Assembly (NCBI GenBank): GCA_013205085.1
Contig: JABMLH010000007.1
Coordinates: 186,001 to 250,000 of the forward strand
DNA: 64,000 bases
Source: Microbacteriaceae bacterium VKM Ac-2854
GTDB lineage: Bacteria > Actinomycetota > Actinomycetes > Actinomycetales > Microbacteriaceae
Direction of reading: 5' to 3'
In this document: piece by piece, positions 52,100-60,714 of the stretch
Numbering within the stretch: position 1 is the stretch's first letter
How the letters are laid out: each line of letters opens with the position of its first letter
Program-made: the position numbers and the translations under genes
The notes under the pieces: model-generated
What the model was told of the DNA's origin: nothing
What the model saw: only the letters and a program-made list of their open reading frames with translations
Databases searched by the model: none

Positions 52100-52936
52100 A
52101 TGAACTTCTTCGACACCCGGATCATCACCCCGGCGGGTAACGCCTGGCTGATCGGCGTTCTCGCCGGTCTCGCCGAGGGCGGCCTCGACGTCACCGACGC
52201 CGAGCTGACCATCGGCACCTCCGCGGGCGCGACCGCCGCGGCGCAGATCGGGGGCGCGCAGCCCTCCGAACATCTCGCGAGCATCCTCGCCGCCCCGCCT
52301 CAGCCGCCGAGCTCTCCCATGCTCGACCACCTGCGGCGCACCGAGGACGTCTTCGCCGCGTCGCAGGATCCGGCTGACATGCGGCGGCGGCAGGGCGCGT
52401 CCGCCCTCGCCCTCCCCGCCCCGGCCGATCACTCCGAGCGCTGGCGTGCGACGGTCGCCGCCCGGCTGCCGCACGCCGACTGGCCGCAGCGTGACGTCTG
52501 GCTCACCGCGATCGACGCCCGCACGGGCGAGCCGGTGGTCTTCGACCGCAACAGCGGCGTCGATCTCGTCGACGCCGTCGCGATCAGCACCTCCGGTGGG
52601 CTGCCCTTCGCGCTGGGCGAGCACCGCTACCTCGACGGCGGCTACCGGCGCTCCAGCGAGAACGCCGACCTCGCGGCCGGATCCGCGCGGGTGCTGGTGC
52701 TCTCGCCGCTCGGCGGGCGCACCCGGGCGCCGCTGGAGTGGCGGATGCAGCTGGCCGCGCAGGAGGACGAGCTGCGTGCGGGCGGCAGTCGGGTCGCATC
52801 CGTTCTGCCCGACGCCGCCTCGCTCGACGCGTTCGGCCCGAACATGATGGACCTGTCGCGCCGTCCCGCCGCCGCCCGGGCCGGGCAGGACCAGGGCGCG
52901 GCGCTCGCCGCCGAGCTCGGCGCCTTCTGGGGTTGA
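52100..52936 (+). CDS. Patatin-like phospholipase with a non-canonical N-terminus
   Basis: Predicted 278 aa. The nucleophile elbow GTSAG (Ser41) and the catalytic DGG of YLDGGYRR (Asp179) are kept. The N-terminus reads MNFFDTRIITPAGNAWLIGVLAGLAEGG; where patatins have a glycine-rich loop (GGGxxG) for the oxyanion hole, this protein has ITPAGN. GAAAGG lies 8 bases before the ATG. Either the enzyme is altered or the 5' end of the gene has been replaced. The substrate would be a lipid ester. Confidence 0.8.
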   Translation: MNFFDTRIITPAGNAWLIGVLAGLAEGGLDVTDAELTIGTSAGATAAAQIGGAQPSEHLASILAAPPQPPSSPMLDHLRRTEDVFAASQDPADMRRRQGASALALPAPADHSERWRATVAARLPHADWPQRDVWLTAIDARTGEPVVFDRNSGVDLVDAVAISTSGGLPFALGEHRYLDGGYRRSSENADLAAGSARVLVLSPLGGRTRAPLEWRMQLAAQEDELRAGGSRVASVLPDAASLDAFGPNMMDLSRRPAAARAGQDQGAALAAELGAFWG

Positions 52937-52939
52937 CCC

Positions 52940-52997
52940 CTGCCGGCGAGAAGGAGCAGGCCAACCCTCCAGAAGTCCTGCACCTTCTCGCCGGCAG
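52940..52997. terminator. Long bidirectional hairpin between convergent genes
   Basis: CTGCCGGCGAGAAGG (52940-52954) and CCTTCTCGCCGGCAG (52983-52997) are perfect 15-base arms. The stem continues inward with GCAGG/CCTGC after one A-A mismatch. It fills almost the whole space between the patatin stop and the GAPDH stop. Confidence 0.8.
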
Positions 52998-53004
52998 GCG
53001 ATCG

Positions 53005-54465
53005 CTACGCCGGCGTCAACTCACGGGCCTCGCTGCCGCGGAACACGGGAGGGTGCACGTGCGCCAGCTGCTCGATCACCCGGATCACCTGCGAGGAGTA
53101 GCCGTACTCGTTGTCGTACCAGACGTAGAGCACGGCGTTGCGGCCGTCGACCTGGGTCGCGAGTCCGTCGACGATGCCGGCCTGCCGCGAGCCGAGGAAA
53201 TCGGTCGAGACCACCTCGGGGCTCTCCACGTAGCCGATCTGCCGCTGCAGCGGCGAGTGCAGCGAGAGCGAGCGCAGGTAGCCGTTCAGCTCCTCCGCCG
53301 TCGTCTCCTGCTCCAGCGTCAGCGCGAGCACGGCGATCGAGACATCGGGGGTGGGCACCCGGATCGCGGATCCGGTCAGCTTGCCCTGCAACTCCGGCAC
53401 CGCTTTGGTCACGGCCTTCGCCGCCCCCGTCTCGGTGATCACCATGTTCAGTGTGGCGGCGCGGCCACGGCGGGCGCCCTTGTGGAAGTTGTCGATCAGG
53501 TTCTGGTCGTTGGTGGAGGAGTGCACGGTCTCGATGTGCCCGTGCGCCACGCCGAAGCGCTGCTGCACAGCGTGCAGCAGTGGCGCCACCGCGTTCGTGG
53601 TGCAGGAGGCGGCCGAGAGGATCGTGTCGGCGTCCGTGATCGAGTCGTGGTTGATGCCGTGCACGATGTTCTTGATCGCGCCCTTGCCCGGTGCCGTCAG
53701 CAGCACCCGTGAGACTCCGGCGCTGTCGAGGTGCCGCGACAGCCCCTCCTCGTCGCGCCAGCGACCGGTGTTGTCGACCACGATCGCGTCGTCGATGCCG
53801 TAGCCGGTGTAGTCGATCGTGCCGGGATCGTCGGAGTAGATCACCTGGATCGGGCAGCCGTTCGCGACGATCGTGTTCGTGTTCTCGTCGACCGTGATCG
53901 TGCCCGCGAACGGGCCGTGCACCGAGTCGCGGCGCAGCAGGCTCGCCCGCTTGACCAAGTCGTCCGCGGATCCGCGGCGCACCACAACGGCCCGCAGCCG
54001 CAGGGCGCCGCCGACACCGGAGTGCGCGATCAGGATGCGCGCCAGCAGCCGGCCGATGCGCCCGAATCCGTAGAGCACCACGTCGCGCGCCGGGGCGCCG
54101 GCGCCGTTGCCGCCGACCACCTCGCCGAGCAGGCCGTGCAGGTAAAGGGGGAGCGGCAGCCCGGATTCGCGCTGCGCGGCGAGCACAACCGGGACGTCGA
54201 TCGACGCGGGCCCGGGGTTCAGGGCGAGCACCGCCTCCAGCAGCTCCGCGGTCTCCGCCAGCGGCAGTTCGGCGTCGACGTGCCGGGCGTAGCGGTGCGC
54301 CTTGATGATCTCGATCGGCGTCTTGTTGATCAGGCTGCGGCCGTAGACCGACGGCACAACAGCGTTGTCGCGGTGCAGCCGGCCGATCAGCGGGATGAGG
54401 TTCTCCGCGACGGCGAGCTTGCCGGACCAGTCGGCGAGAGAGCGGTCGTAGCTGTCCTGGGGCAC
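53005..54465 (-). CDS. gap: Glyceraldehyde-3-phosphate dehydrogenase, long form
   Basis: Predicted 486 aa, about 150 longer than the standard enzyme. An N-terminal extension of about 125 residues (IPLIGRLHRDNAVVPSVYGRSLINKTPIEIIKAHRYARH, in parts) precedes the NAD domain VVLYGFGRIGRLLARIL; the catalytic Cys lies in LSAASCTTNAVAPLLHAV and the C-terminal end has WYDNEYGYSSQVIRVIEQLA. Such long forms are known in actinobacteria and others and often act in gluconeogenesis. The GTG at 54465 has CAGGAG 7-8 bases upstream. Confidence 0.93.
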   Translation of the reverse strand: MPQDSYDRSLADWSGKLAVAENLIPLIGRLHRDNAVVPSVYGRSLINKTPIEIIKAHRYARHVDAELPLAETAELLEAVLALNPGPASIDVPVVLAAQRESGLPLPLYLHGLLGEVVGGNGAGAPARDVVLYGFGRIGRLLARILIAHSGVGGALRLRAVVVRRGSADDLVKRASLLRRDSVHGPFAGTITVDENTNTIVANGCPIQVIYSDDPGTIDYTGYGIDDAIVVDNTGRWRDEEGLSRHLDSAGVSRVLLTAPGKGAIKNIVHGINHDSITDADTILSAASCTTNAVAPLLHAVQQRFGVAHGHIETVHSSTNDQNLIDNFHKGARRGRAATLNMVITETGAAKAVTKAVPELQGKLTGSAIRVPTPDVSIAVLALTLEQETTAEELNGYLRSLSLHSPLQRQIGYVESPEVVSTDFLGSRQAGIVDGLATQVDGRNAVLYVWYDNEYGYSSQVIRVIEQLAHVHPPVFRGSEARELTPA

Positions 54466-54894
54466 CGGTGTTCTCCTGGGGATCGAGGAAAAGGGGATCG
54501 AGGAAAAGAGGCGGATTTCCCGAGCCCGGTGAGGTCGTCATCGGCGAGGAATCCCTGTTCTTCGATTCTTGCCGGGATGTGCGGGGTGCTGACGGAGACG
54601 CTGGTGTCAAGAATCCGCGGTTTTGCGGATCCGTCAAACCCGGCTCCGTCGGAAGCTGCGTGTGCCGGAAATGCAGGGCCGGACGGGGAATACAGGGTCG
54701 GGCCGGAAATGCAGGGCCGGGCCGGAAATGCAGGGCCAGGCCGGAAATACAGGGTCGGGCCAGAAATGAGGGCGGGACATGCGGATGAGAGCGCGATCTT
54801 CGCCGCTCACCCTGCATTTCCGAATCGGGAGACACGACGTGGCCCGCGGCGTGCTGCACAATACTGGGCGATATCTGCGGAACAGGAGCCCTCG
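54466..54894. repeat. 19-bp tandem repeat region between gap and the Lrp-type gene
   Basis: Six head-to-tail 19-base units close to GGCCGGAAATGCAGGGCCG cover 54663-54776; units 2 and 5 share AATACAGGGTCG in place of AATGCAGGGCCG, so the array has a higher-order pattern. An inverted copy (CCCTGCATTTCCG) is near 54811-54823. A separate pair of GGGATCGAGGAAAAG copies lies at 54478-54508, just upstream of gap. The region contains the divergent promoters; nothing in it looks coding. Confidence 0.8.
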
Positions 54895-55878
54895 ATGCCG
54901 GAAGCTCAGCTCGATACGGTCGATCGGCGGCTGCTGCACGCCCTGCAGATCGAGCCGCGCGTGAGTTGGAGCGAGTTGGCGCCCGTCGTCGGCGTGGACG
55001 CGGCCACGCTCGGTCGGCGCTGGGAGCGGATCCGCGCGGAGGGGATCGCCTGGGTCACCGGGTTGCGCAACCTGGGCCAGGGCGCGCTGATCGAGATCGA
55101 ATGCGAGCCGGCGCAGCTGGTCCAGGCCGCGGAGACCCTGGCGCGCGACCCGAGCCTGATCGTGCTCGACGAGACCTCCGGTGGGCGCGACCTGCTGGCA
55201 ACCGTCTTCCTCGACGACATCGCAGCGCTGTCGCAGCGGGTCACCGAGATGATGGGCGCCATTCCGGGCGTCCGCGCCGCGCGCACCCACCTGATCAACG
55301 AGGTGCTGGTCGAAGGCGGCAGCTGGCGGCTGCGCGAGCTCAGCGCCGAGGAAGCCGAGCGGGTGCCCCGAGCCCGCGGGCCGCGGGCCCGCGCCGCGCG
55401 CACCGTGCCGCCGGAGGTGCGCGCCGCGATCGAGACGGAGCTGCACCGCGACGGACGAACGGCGGTCTCCGCGATCGCCGCGAAGTACGGCATCGGACCG
55501 CAGCGCGTCGCCGACGGCATCGCGACCCTGCGGCAGTCGGGCGCGCTGCTGCTGCGCACCGACGTCGCCCGCTCGCTCTCGGGCTGGCCGATCTACGCCT
55601 GGTACTTCGTGGAGGCGCCCGCGCGCACGATCGAGCTGGCCCGTCAGGCCATCGCCCAGGTGCCGGAGGTGCGGCTCGCGGTCACGGCGTCCAGCCGGTA
55701 CAACCTCATCCTCGCCGTCTGGCTGCGCCGACTTGCGGATGTGAACCGCTTCGAGATCGCCCTCGAGGCGGCGTTGCCCGGCGCGCGGATCGCGGACCGT
55801 TCGGTCGTCCTGCGCATCCGCAAGCACATGAACCAGGCGATCGGCGTCGACAGCCGCTCGACGGGCCCGATCGATTAG
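54895..55878 (+). CDS. Lrp/AsnC-family regulator with two regulator modules
   Basis: Predicted 327 aa, about twice the normal Lrp length. The first module has the helix-turn-helix DTVDRRLLHALQIEPRVSWSELAPVVGVDAATLGRRWERI (in parts) and a RAM-like segment; the second has a degenerate helix-turn-helix (TELHRDGRTAVSAIAAKYGIGPQRVADGI) and another RAM-like segment ending ALPGARIADRSVVLRIRKHMNQ. AGGAG is 5-6 bases before the ATG. It lies just upstream of, and on the same strand as, the M20 hydrolase operon and probably regulates it in response to an amino acid-like ligand. Confidence 0.9.
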   Translation: MPEAQLDTVDRRLLHALQIEPRVSWSELAPVVGVDAATLGRRWERIRAEGIAWVTGLRNLGQGALIEIECEPAQLVQAAETLARDPSLIVLDETSGGRDLLATVFLDDIAALSQRVTEMMGAIPGVRAARTHLINEVLVEGGSWRLRELSAEEAERVPRARGPRARAARTVPPEVRAAIETELHRDGRTAVSAIAAKYGIGPQRVADGIATLRQSGALLLRTDVARSLSGWPIYAWYFVEAPARTIELARQAIAQVPEVRLAVTASSRYNLILAVWLRRLADVNRFEIALEAALPGARIADRSVVLRIRKHMNQAIGVDSRSTGPID

Positions 55879-56003
55879 CGTCGGCCCGGATTCGCGCATC
55901 CGGGTGCGCATTCCGCAGAATTCCTGCGTTGTTGCGTGACGGAAACATCCGACGCGCATTCTCTCCTCAGCGCTCGACAGGGCGAGAAGCGAAGGAGAAA
56001 CGC

Positions 56004-57233
56004 ATGACGATCACCGATGCCCCCGCCATCGGCACGCTGGCCAAGACGACCGCCGCCGAGACCGTGGCCCGTCACCGCGACGCCCTGGTGGGCCTGAGCC
56101 ACGCGATCCACGCCGATCCCGAGCTCTCCTGGCAGGAGCACAACGCCGCGAACCGCGTCGCCGAGATGCTGCGCGAGAACGGATTCGACGTCACGGTCGG
56201 CGCCTACGGCGTGCCCACCGCGGTCGAGGCGATCTGCGGCGAGGGCGATCTGACGGTCGCGATCTGCGCCGAGTACGATGCCCTGCCCGGCGTCGGACAC
56301 GCCTGCGGCCACAACGTCATCGCCGCCGCCGGCGTCGGCGCCGCGCTGGCCCTCGCTCCGCTCGCTCGCGAGGCGGGCCTGCGGATCAAGCTGCTCGGCA
56401 CCCCGGCGGAGGAGCATGGCGGTGGCAAGGTCGCGATGCTCACCGCGGGCGCGTGGGAGGACGTCGACTTCTCGCTGATGGTGCACGGCACGACCGGCGT
56501 GGACCGCTCGGCCAGCGCCTTCCGCTCCACGGCCGTCGACCGCTTCGAGGTCGAGTTCACCGGCCGCACCGCGCACGCCGCCGGCGCGCCGATGGCCGGC
56601 ATCAATGCCGGTTCGGCGGCGACCCTCGCGCTCACCGCGATCGCCCTGCTGCGCCAGCACCTCTCCACCGAGTCGAACCTCAACGCCATCGTGTCCGACG
56701 GGGGCGAGGCGACCAACATCATCCCCGGCCGCACCGTTGTGCAGGTCGAGGTGCGCGCCTACGAACTCGACGTCTGGCGCGACATGAAGCAGCGCGTGCT
56801 GAAGTGCTTCGAGGGTGCCGCGATCGCGACTGGATGCGCGTGGGAGGCCCGCCCGACCGAGCATCCGTACGCCCCGATGCGGCACGAGCTGCCGCTCGCC
56901 GAGCTGTGGGATGCGAACCTCACCGCGATCGGCCGCGTCGCCAACACGGACGACGTGCTCGGCGGCGGATCCACCGACATGGGCAATGTCTCGCAGGTGC
57001 TGCCGGCGATCCACCCCATGATCGCGTTCCTCGGCGAGGAGAACGTGCCGCACAACCCGGCCTTCGCCGCCTCCGCCGCCACTCCCGCCGCCGATCAGGC
57101 CGTCATCGACGGTGCCACCCTGCTCGCCTGGACCGTGCTCGACGTCGCGACCGACCCCGTTCGCCGCGCGGAGTACCTGGCCCGCACCGCCGCCCGCCCG
57201 GTCGGCGCCACCCGCACCACCATTCAGGCCTGA
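56004..57233 (+). CDS. M20-family amidohydrolase/aminoacylase
   Basis: Predicted 409 aa. LSHAIHADPELSWQEHNAANRVAEMLRENGFDV and AICAEYDALPGVGHACGHNVIAAAG (in parts) carry the metal ligands of the M20D branch, as do the GTPAEEHGGGK and GRTAHAAGAP segments. Family members remove acyl groups from N-acyl amino acids or split aminobenzoyl-glutamate. GAAGGAG is 6 bases before the ATG. First gene of the operon with DUF3100 and a serine dehydratase. Confidence 0.92.
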   Translation: MTITDAPAIGTLAKTTAAETVARHRDALVGLSHAIHADPELSWQEHNAANRVAEMLRENGFDVTVGAYGVPTAVEAICGEGDLTVAICAEYDALPGVGHACGHNVIAAAGVGAALALAPLAREAGLRIKLLGTPAEEHGGGKVAMLTAGAWEDVDFSLMVHGTTGVDRSASAFRSTAVDRFEVEFTGRTAHAAGAPMAGINAGSAATLALTAIALLRQHLSTESNLNAIVSDGGEATNIIPGRTVVQVEVRAYELDVWRDMKQRVLKCFEGAAIATGCAWEARPTEHPYAPMRHELPLAELWDANLTAIGRVANTDDVLGGGSTDMGNVSQVLPAIHPMIAFLGEENVPHNPAFAASAATPAADQAVIDGATLLAWTVLDVATDPVRRAEYLARTAARPVGATRTTIQA

Positions 57234-57259
57234 GCCTCTTCCCCACTGGAGACCCCACC

Positions 57260-58615
57260 ATGGCAACCCTGCCCCGCACCTCCGTTCCACCCCGTACCCT
57301 GCCGACCGTGACGGATCGCGCCCGGCTCACCCTGCGTTCGCCGCGGCTGTGGGTGCTGATCGCCCTGATCGCCGTTCTGTCCGCCGCCGCCCAGGCGGTC
57401 GGCCCGATCGTGATCCCGATCGGCGTCGCCTCGATCACCCTCCTGCCGATGATCTGGGGCATCCTCGCCGGCGGCATCGTCTCGGGTCAGCGGATCAAGC
57501 CGCTCCCCATCGACCTGCAGCAGGCCGCGACCACGATCATGGGAGTGGCCGTGCTGCTGCTCGCCGCGAAGCAGTCGTTCACCATCGGCCCGCAGATCCC
57601 GCTGCTGCTCGGCGCGGGCCCGGCCCTGCTGCTGCAGGAGGTCGGCCACCTCTTCGGCACCGTCGCGCTCGCGCTGCCGCTGGCCGTGCTGCTGCGGATG
57701 GGGCCGGCCACCGTCGGTGCCACCTTCTCGATCGACCGCGAGACCTCGTTCGCGATGGTCAGCGACCGCTTCGGATCCGACTCGCCGCAGTACCGCGGGG
57801 TGCTCTCGATGTACGTCTACGGCACGGTTTTCGGTGCCGTGATCGTGAGCCTGATCGCCTCGCTCACGGCCTCGCTCGGTCTGTTCGACCCGCTCGCGCT
57901 GGCGATGGGGGCCGGTGTCGGTTCCGGATCGATGATGGCGGCTGCCGCGGCGTCGATCGTCGCCGCGCATCCCGAGATGAGCGAGCAGGTGTTGGCGCTC
58001 GCCGCGACCTCGAACCTGATCACCGGCCTGCTCGGCATCTACATCGGCGTCTGGGTCTCGCTGCCGCTGGCCGACCGCTTCTACAAGCTGCTCACCCGCA
58101 ATAAGGACGCGCAGCTGCCGGGCCGCGCCGATCCCTCGGCCGCCGCCGAGGCGAAGAACGTGCTGGCGGCACCGGCGACGACCGTTTCGTTCGCGAGCAC
58201 GATGGCCATCGTGCTCGGCGTCGGCCTGCTGGTCGCGATCGTGGCCGGCAAGGGATTCTCCTGGTCGATGGTGATCGCCTACGCGATCATCGGCGCGCTC
58301 GTGCTCGCCGGCCTCGGCGTCGCCCGCATCACCCGCGGCCGGGTTCCCTCGATCATCGTGATCATCACGCTCGGTGCGCTCGGCACCTCGCCGATCTCGC
58401 CGATCGGCGCCTGGCTGGGCGAGGTGACCGGCACGATCGACTTCCTCTCGATCACCACGATGCTGCTCACCGTCGCCGGGCTCAGCCTCGGCAAGGACCT
58501 GCCCATGCTCAAGAGCATCGGCTGGAAGATCATCCCGGTCGGTACCGTCGCGATCGTCGCGTCGTTCGTGCTGGCCGCGGTGTTCGCCGAGTTCGCCCTG
58601 GGCCTGTGGGGTTGA
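57260..58615 (+). CDS. DUF3100-family membrane protein, probable transporter
   Basis: Predicted 451 aa with about 10-11 helices. VIPIGVASITLLPMIWGILAGGIVSGQ and FGSDSPQYRGVLSMYVYGTVFGAVIVSL, with GAGVGSGSMMAAAAASIVAAHPEMSEQVLALAATSNLI (in parts), fit the DUF3100 family. These genes often neighbour M20 hydrolases, which suggests uptake of the hydrolase's substrate. It follows the M20 gene by 26 bases and its stop is within the serine dehydratase start region. Confidence 0.82.
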   Translation: MATLPRTSVPPRTLPTVTDRARLTLRSPRLWVLIALIAVLSAAAQAVGPIVIPIGVASITLLPMIWGILAGGIVSGQRIKPLPIDLQQAATTIMGVAVLLLAAKQSFTIGPQIPLLLGAGPALLLQEVGHLFGTVALALPLAVLLRMGPATVGATFSIDRETSFAMVSDRFGSDSPQYRGVLSMYVYGTVFGAVIVSLIASLTASLGLFDPLALAMGAGVGSGSMMAAAAASIVAAHPEMSEQVLALAATSNLITGLLGIYIGVWVSLPLADRFYKLLTRNKDAQLPGRADPSAAAEAKNVLAAPATTVSFASTMAIVLGVGLLVAIVAGKGFSWSMVIAYAIIGALVLAGLGVARITRGRVPSIIVIITLGALGTSPISPIGAWLGEVTGTIDFLSITTMLLTVAGLSLGKDLPMLKSIGWKIIPVGTVAIVASFVLAAVFAEFALGLWG

Positions 58616-59949
58616 CGCTGTGTGTTCCCGTCCAGCTCGAGCGCGGGGCGTACGTCTCCGCACTCGAGCTGTTCTCGGTAGGCATCGGGCCGTCCAGCTC
58701 GCACACCGTCGGGCCGATGCGCGCGGGCGCGGCGTTCCGGAGCCTGCTGGTCGGTGCGCCCGACCGCTACGAGATCCGGCTGCACGGTTCGCTCGCCGCG
58801 ACCGGGGTGGGCCACGGCACCCCGGATGCGGTGATCGCGGGACTGCGCGGACACTCCGCCGAGACGGTCGACCCCGCCCTCGTGCACGGTGGCTGGGCGC
58901 TGCTGGATGCGGGCGAGACGCTGCAGATCGGCTCCGTGCCGCTGCGCCGCTCGGACATCGTGTTCGAGCCGCGGGCCCGTCAGCACGGGCATCCGAACGC
59001 GCTGACGCTGCGCGCGTTCTCGGGGGCGAGCGTGCTGCTGGAGCGGACCTACCTCTCCATCGGCGGCGGCTTCATCGTGGAGAAGGGGGCGGCGCTCCCG
59101 GAGCCGGCTCCGGTGCCGGTCGTCTACCGCAGCATGGCCGAACTGCTCGCGCGGGGGCCGATCGCGGCGTCGGCCGAGGCGAACGAGCTCGCCCTGCACG
59201 GCGCGGACACCCTGGCCCGTGGCGTCGCGGCCATCTGGGCGACCATGCTCGACTGCGTCGAGCGCGGGCTGAGTACCGAGGGCGTGCTGCCCGGACGCCT
59301 CGCGGTTCCGCGCCGAGCGGCCGCGGCGTGGCGCGAACTCGTGCGCCGCGGTGACCCGGCCGCATCCGCCGAGAGTCTCTCCGTGTACGCGATGGCCGTG
59401 AACGAGGAGAACGCCTCGGGCGGTCGCGTGGTGACCGCCCCCACGAACGGAGCGGCCGGGGTCATCCCCGCGGTGATGTACCACGCGTTGGGCGGCCGGG
59501 CCGCGGACGCGGACGACGTGCGCACCTTCTTGTTGACGGCCGCCGCCGTCGGCTCGGTGATCAAGGCGAACGCGTCGATCTCGGGGGCGGAGGGCGGCTG
59601 CCAGGCCGAGGTCGGCAGCGCGTGCGCGATGGCTGCGGCCGGCCTCACCGCCGTGCGCGGCGGCACGCCCGCGCAGGTGGAGAACGCCGCCGAGATCGCG
59701 ATCGAGCATCACCTCGGCCTCACCTGCGACCCCGTCGGCGGCCTGGTGCAGATCCCCTGCATCGAGCGCAACGCCGTCGCCGCTGCGACCGCGCTGACCG
59801 CCTCCCGGATCGCCTTGCTCGGCGACGGCAGCCACATCGTCGGACTCGACGTCGCGATCGAGACCATGCGTCAGACCGGCGCCGACATGTCGCACCGCTA
59901 CAAGGAGACCAGCGAGGGCGGCCTGGCCGTCAACGTTGTGGAGTGCTGA
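58606..59949 (+). CDS. sdaA: L-serine ammonia-lyase (iron-sulfur)
   Basis: Predicted 447 aa as one chain with beta then alpha domain. [26 protein letters not shown] is the family N-terminus; [46 protein letters not shown] and [20 protein letters not shown] (in parts) hold the Cys residues that bind the [4Fe-4S] cluster. It converts serine to pyruvate and ammonia. Likely start is GTG 58606 or TTG 58612, the latter overlapping the DUF3100 stop. Its place in the operon suggests that the M20 hydrolase releases serine or a related amino acid. Confidence 0.92.
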   Translation: MGLTLCVPVQLERGAYVSALELFSVGIGPSSSHTVGPMRAGAAFRSLLVGAPDRYEIRLHGSLAATGVGHGTPDAVIAGLRGHSAETVDPALVHGGWALLDAGETLQIGSVPLRRSDIVFEPRARQHGHPNALTLRAFSGASVLLERTYLSIGGGFIVEKGAALPEPAPVPVVYRSMAELLARGPIAASAEANELALHGADTLARGVAAIWATMLDCVERGLSTEGVLPGRLAVPRRAAAAWRELVRRGDPAASAESLSVYAMAVNEENASGGRVVTAPTNGAAGVIPAVMYHALGGRAADADDVRTFLLTAAAVGSVIKANASISGAEGGCQAEVGSACAMAAAGLTAVRGGTPAQVENAAEIAIEHHLGLTCDPVGGLVQIPCIERNAVAAATALTASRIALLGDGSHIVGLDVAIETMRQTGADMSHRYKETSEGGLAVNVVEC

Positions 59950-60077
59950 GCGGTACGTTCGGCGGCTGAGCGCGTCGATGGGGCGTCGGCTCCTCCACAG
60001 GCGCTGGGTGGGTGGGACTTGTGCCGATTCCGGCACCTCCACCCGCGCGCACGGTGCGGCGCTCGTATCGTCGAAGG

Positions 60078-60457
60078 ATGAACGGATCGGCGCTCCAGGG
60101 GCGGGTCACCCTCGTCGCCGCCTCGATCGGCGCTGTTGCGGCGGTCGCGGCGGTCGCGGCGGTCGCGGCGGCGATCCTCGCGGCGATCGGGCGGCGAAGG
60201 CGCGTCGGTGGACGGGCCGCGGCCACTGGTGGCAGCGCTTCGTGTGGGCGGTGGAGAAGGCAGAAAGCGACAGCGCACGGGCGCGAGAGGTCGCGTCGAC
60301 GACAATGGCCAGCCTTATTCGTATGAGGTGGAGCCAGACGGATGATAATGAAATGGCCCTGAAGGTCTACGACCTGATCGTGCGAATGGACCCCGCTCCG
60401 CCGCCATCGGAGCCCGAAGAAATGAGGCGGACGCGATGGAGGAGAACAGCGCGATGA
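60078..60457 (+). pseudogene. Uncertain small gene, possibly frameshifted membrane protein
   Basis: TATCGT (60066-60071), six bases, then ATG 60078 is a leaderless-type start. The first 38 codons give MNGSALQGRVTLVAASIGAV and an Ala/Val helix encoded partly by four 9-base GCGGTCGCG repeats. After about 60190 that frame turns into Arg-rich nonsense, while the frame two bases on reads like protein (HWWQRFVWAVEKAESDSAR, DDNEMALKVYDLIVRMDP) to a stop at 60457. A one- or two-base indel would join them. A third frame is also briefly protein-like, so the reading is tentative. Confidence 0.35.
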
Positions 60458-60678
60458 CACGGGAGCTGGTTCGGCAGGGCCGCTACCTCCTGCTGATGAA
60501 ACTGAAGCGCCCCGAGGAAGCAGCGATGTACGCGCACGCCGACCCGGCGGTCATCGCCGAAATCGCCGCAACCCGCGGACCCGACGTGGCCATCCGTATC
60601 CAAGCGCAGGCGGTCCGTCAGGAGAAGTGGGTCAAGCGCGGGCTCCGCATCCGCCGCTTCCTCCCGTTCCTGCACTGA
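60436..60678 (+). CDS. Small hypothetical protein
   Basis: Predicted 80 aa, helical and charged: MTRELVRQGRYLLLMKLKRPEEAAMYAHADPAVIAEIAA, then a basic C-terminus KWVKRGLRIRRFLPFLH (in parts). Start 60436 or Met 60454. It overlaps the end of the uncertain gene before it. No family recognised. Confidence 0.45.
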   Translation: MEENSAMTRELVRQGRYLLLMKLKRPEEAAMYAHADPAVIAEIAATRGPDVAIRIQAQAVRQEKWVKRGLRIRRFLPFLH

Positions 60679-60690
60679 TCCGGCCGCGGC

Positions 60691-60712
60691 AGGGGGTTGT
60701 CGCTTCGTCCCG
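60691..60712. repeat. Single arm of a GGGTTGTCA-family element
   Basis: AGGGGGTTGTCGCTTCGTCC at 60691-60710 matches the arm of the palindromes at 14707, 35180, 39283 and 47403, but no inverted partner follows before the MOSC gene stop at 60715. It looks like a remnant element between convergent genes. Confidence 0.7.
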
Positions 60713-60714
60713 GG

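Noticed and set aside
54663-54776. CRISPR-like array
   Set aside because: The 19-base units are directly abutting with no unique spacers, and no cas genes are nearby; it is a tandem minisatellite.
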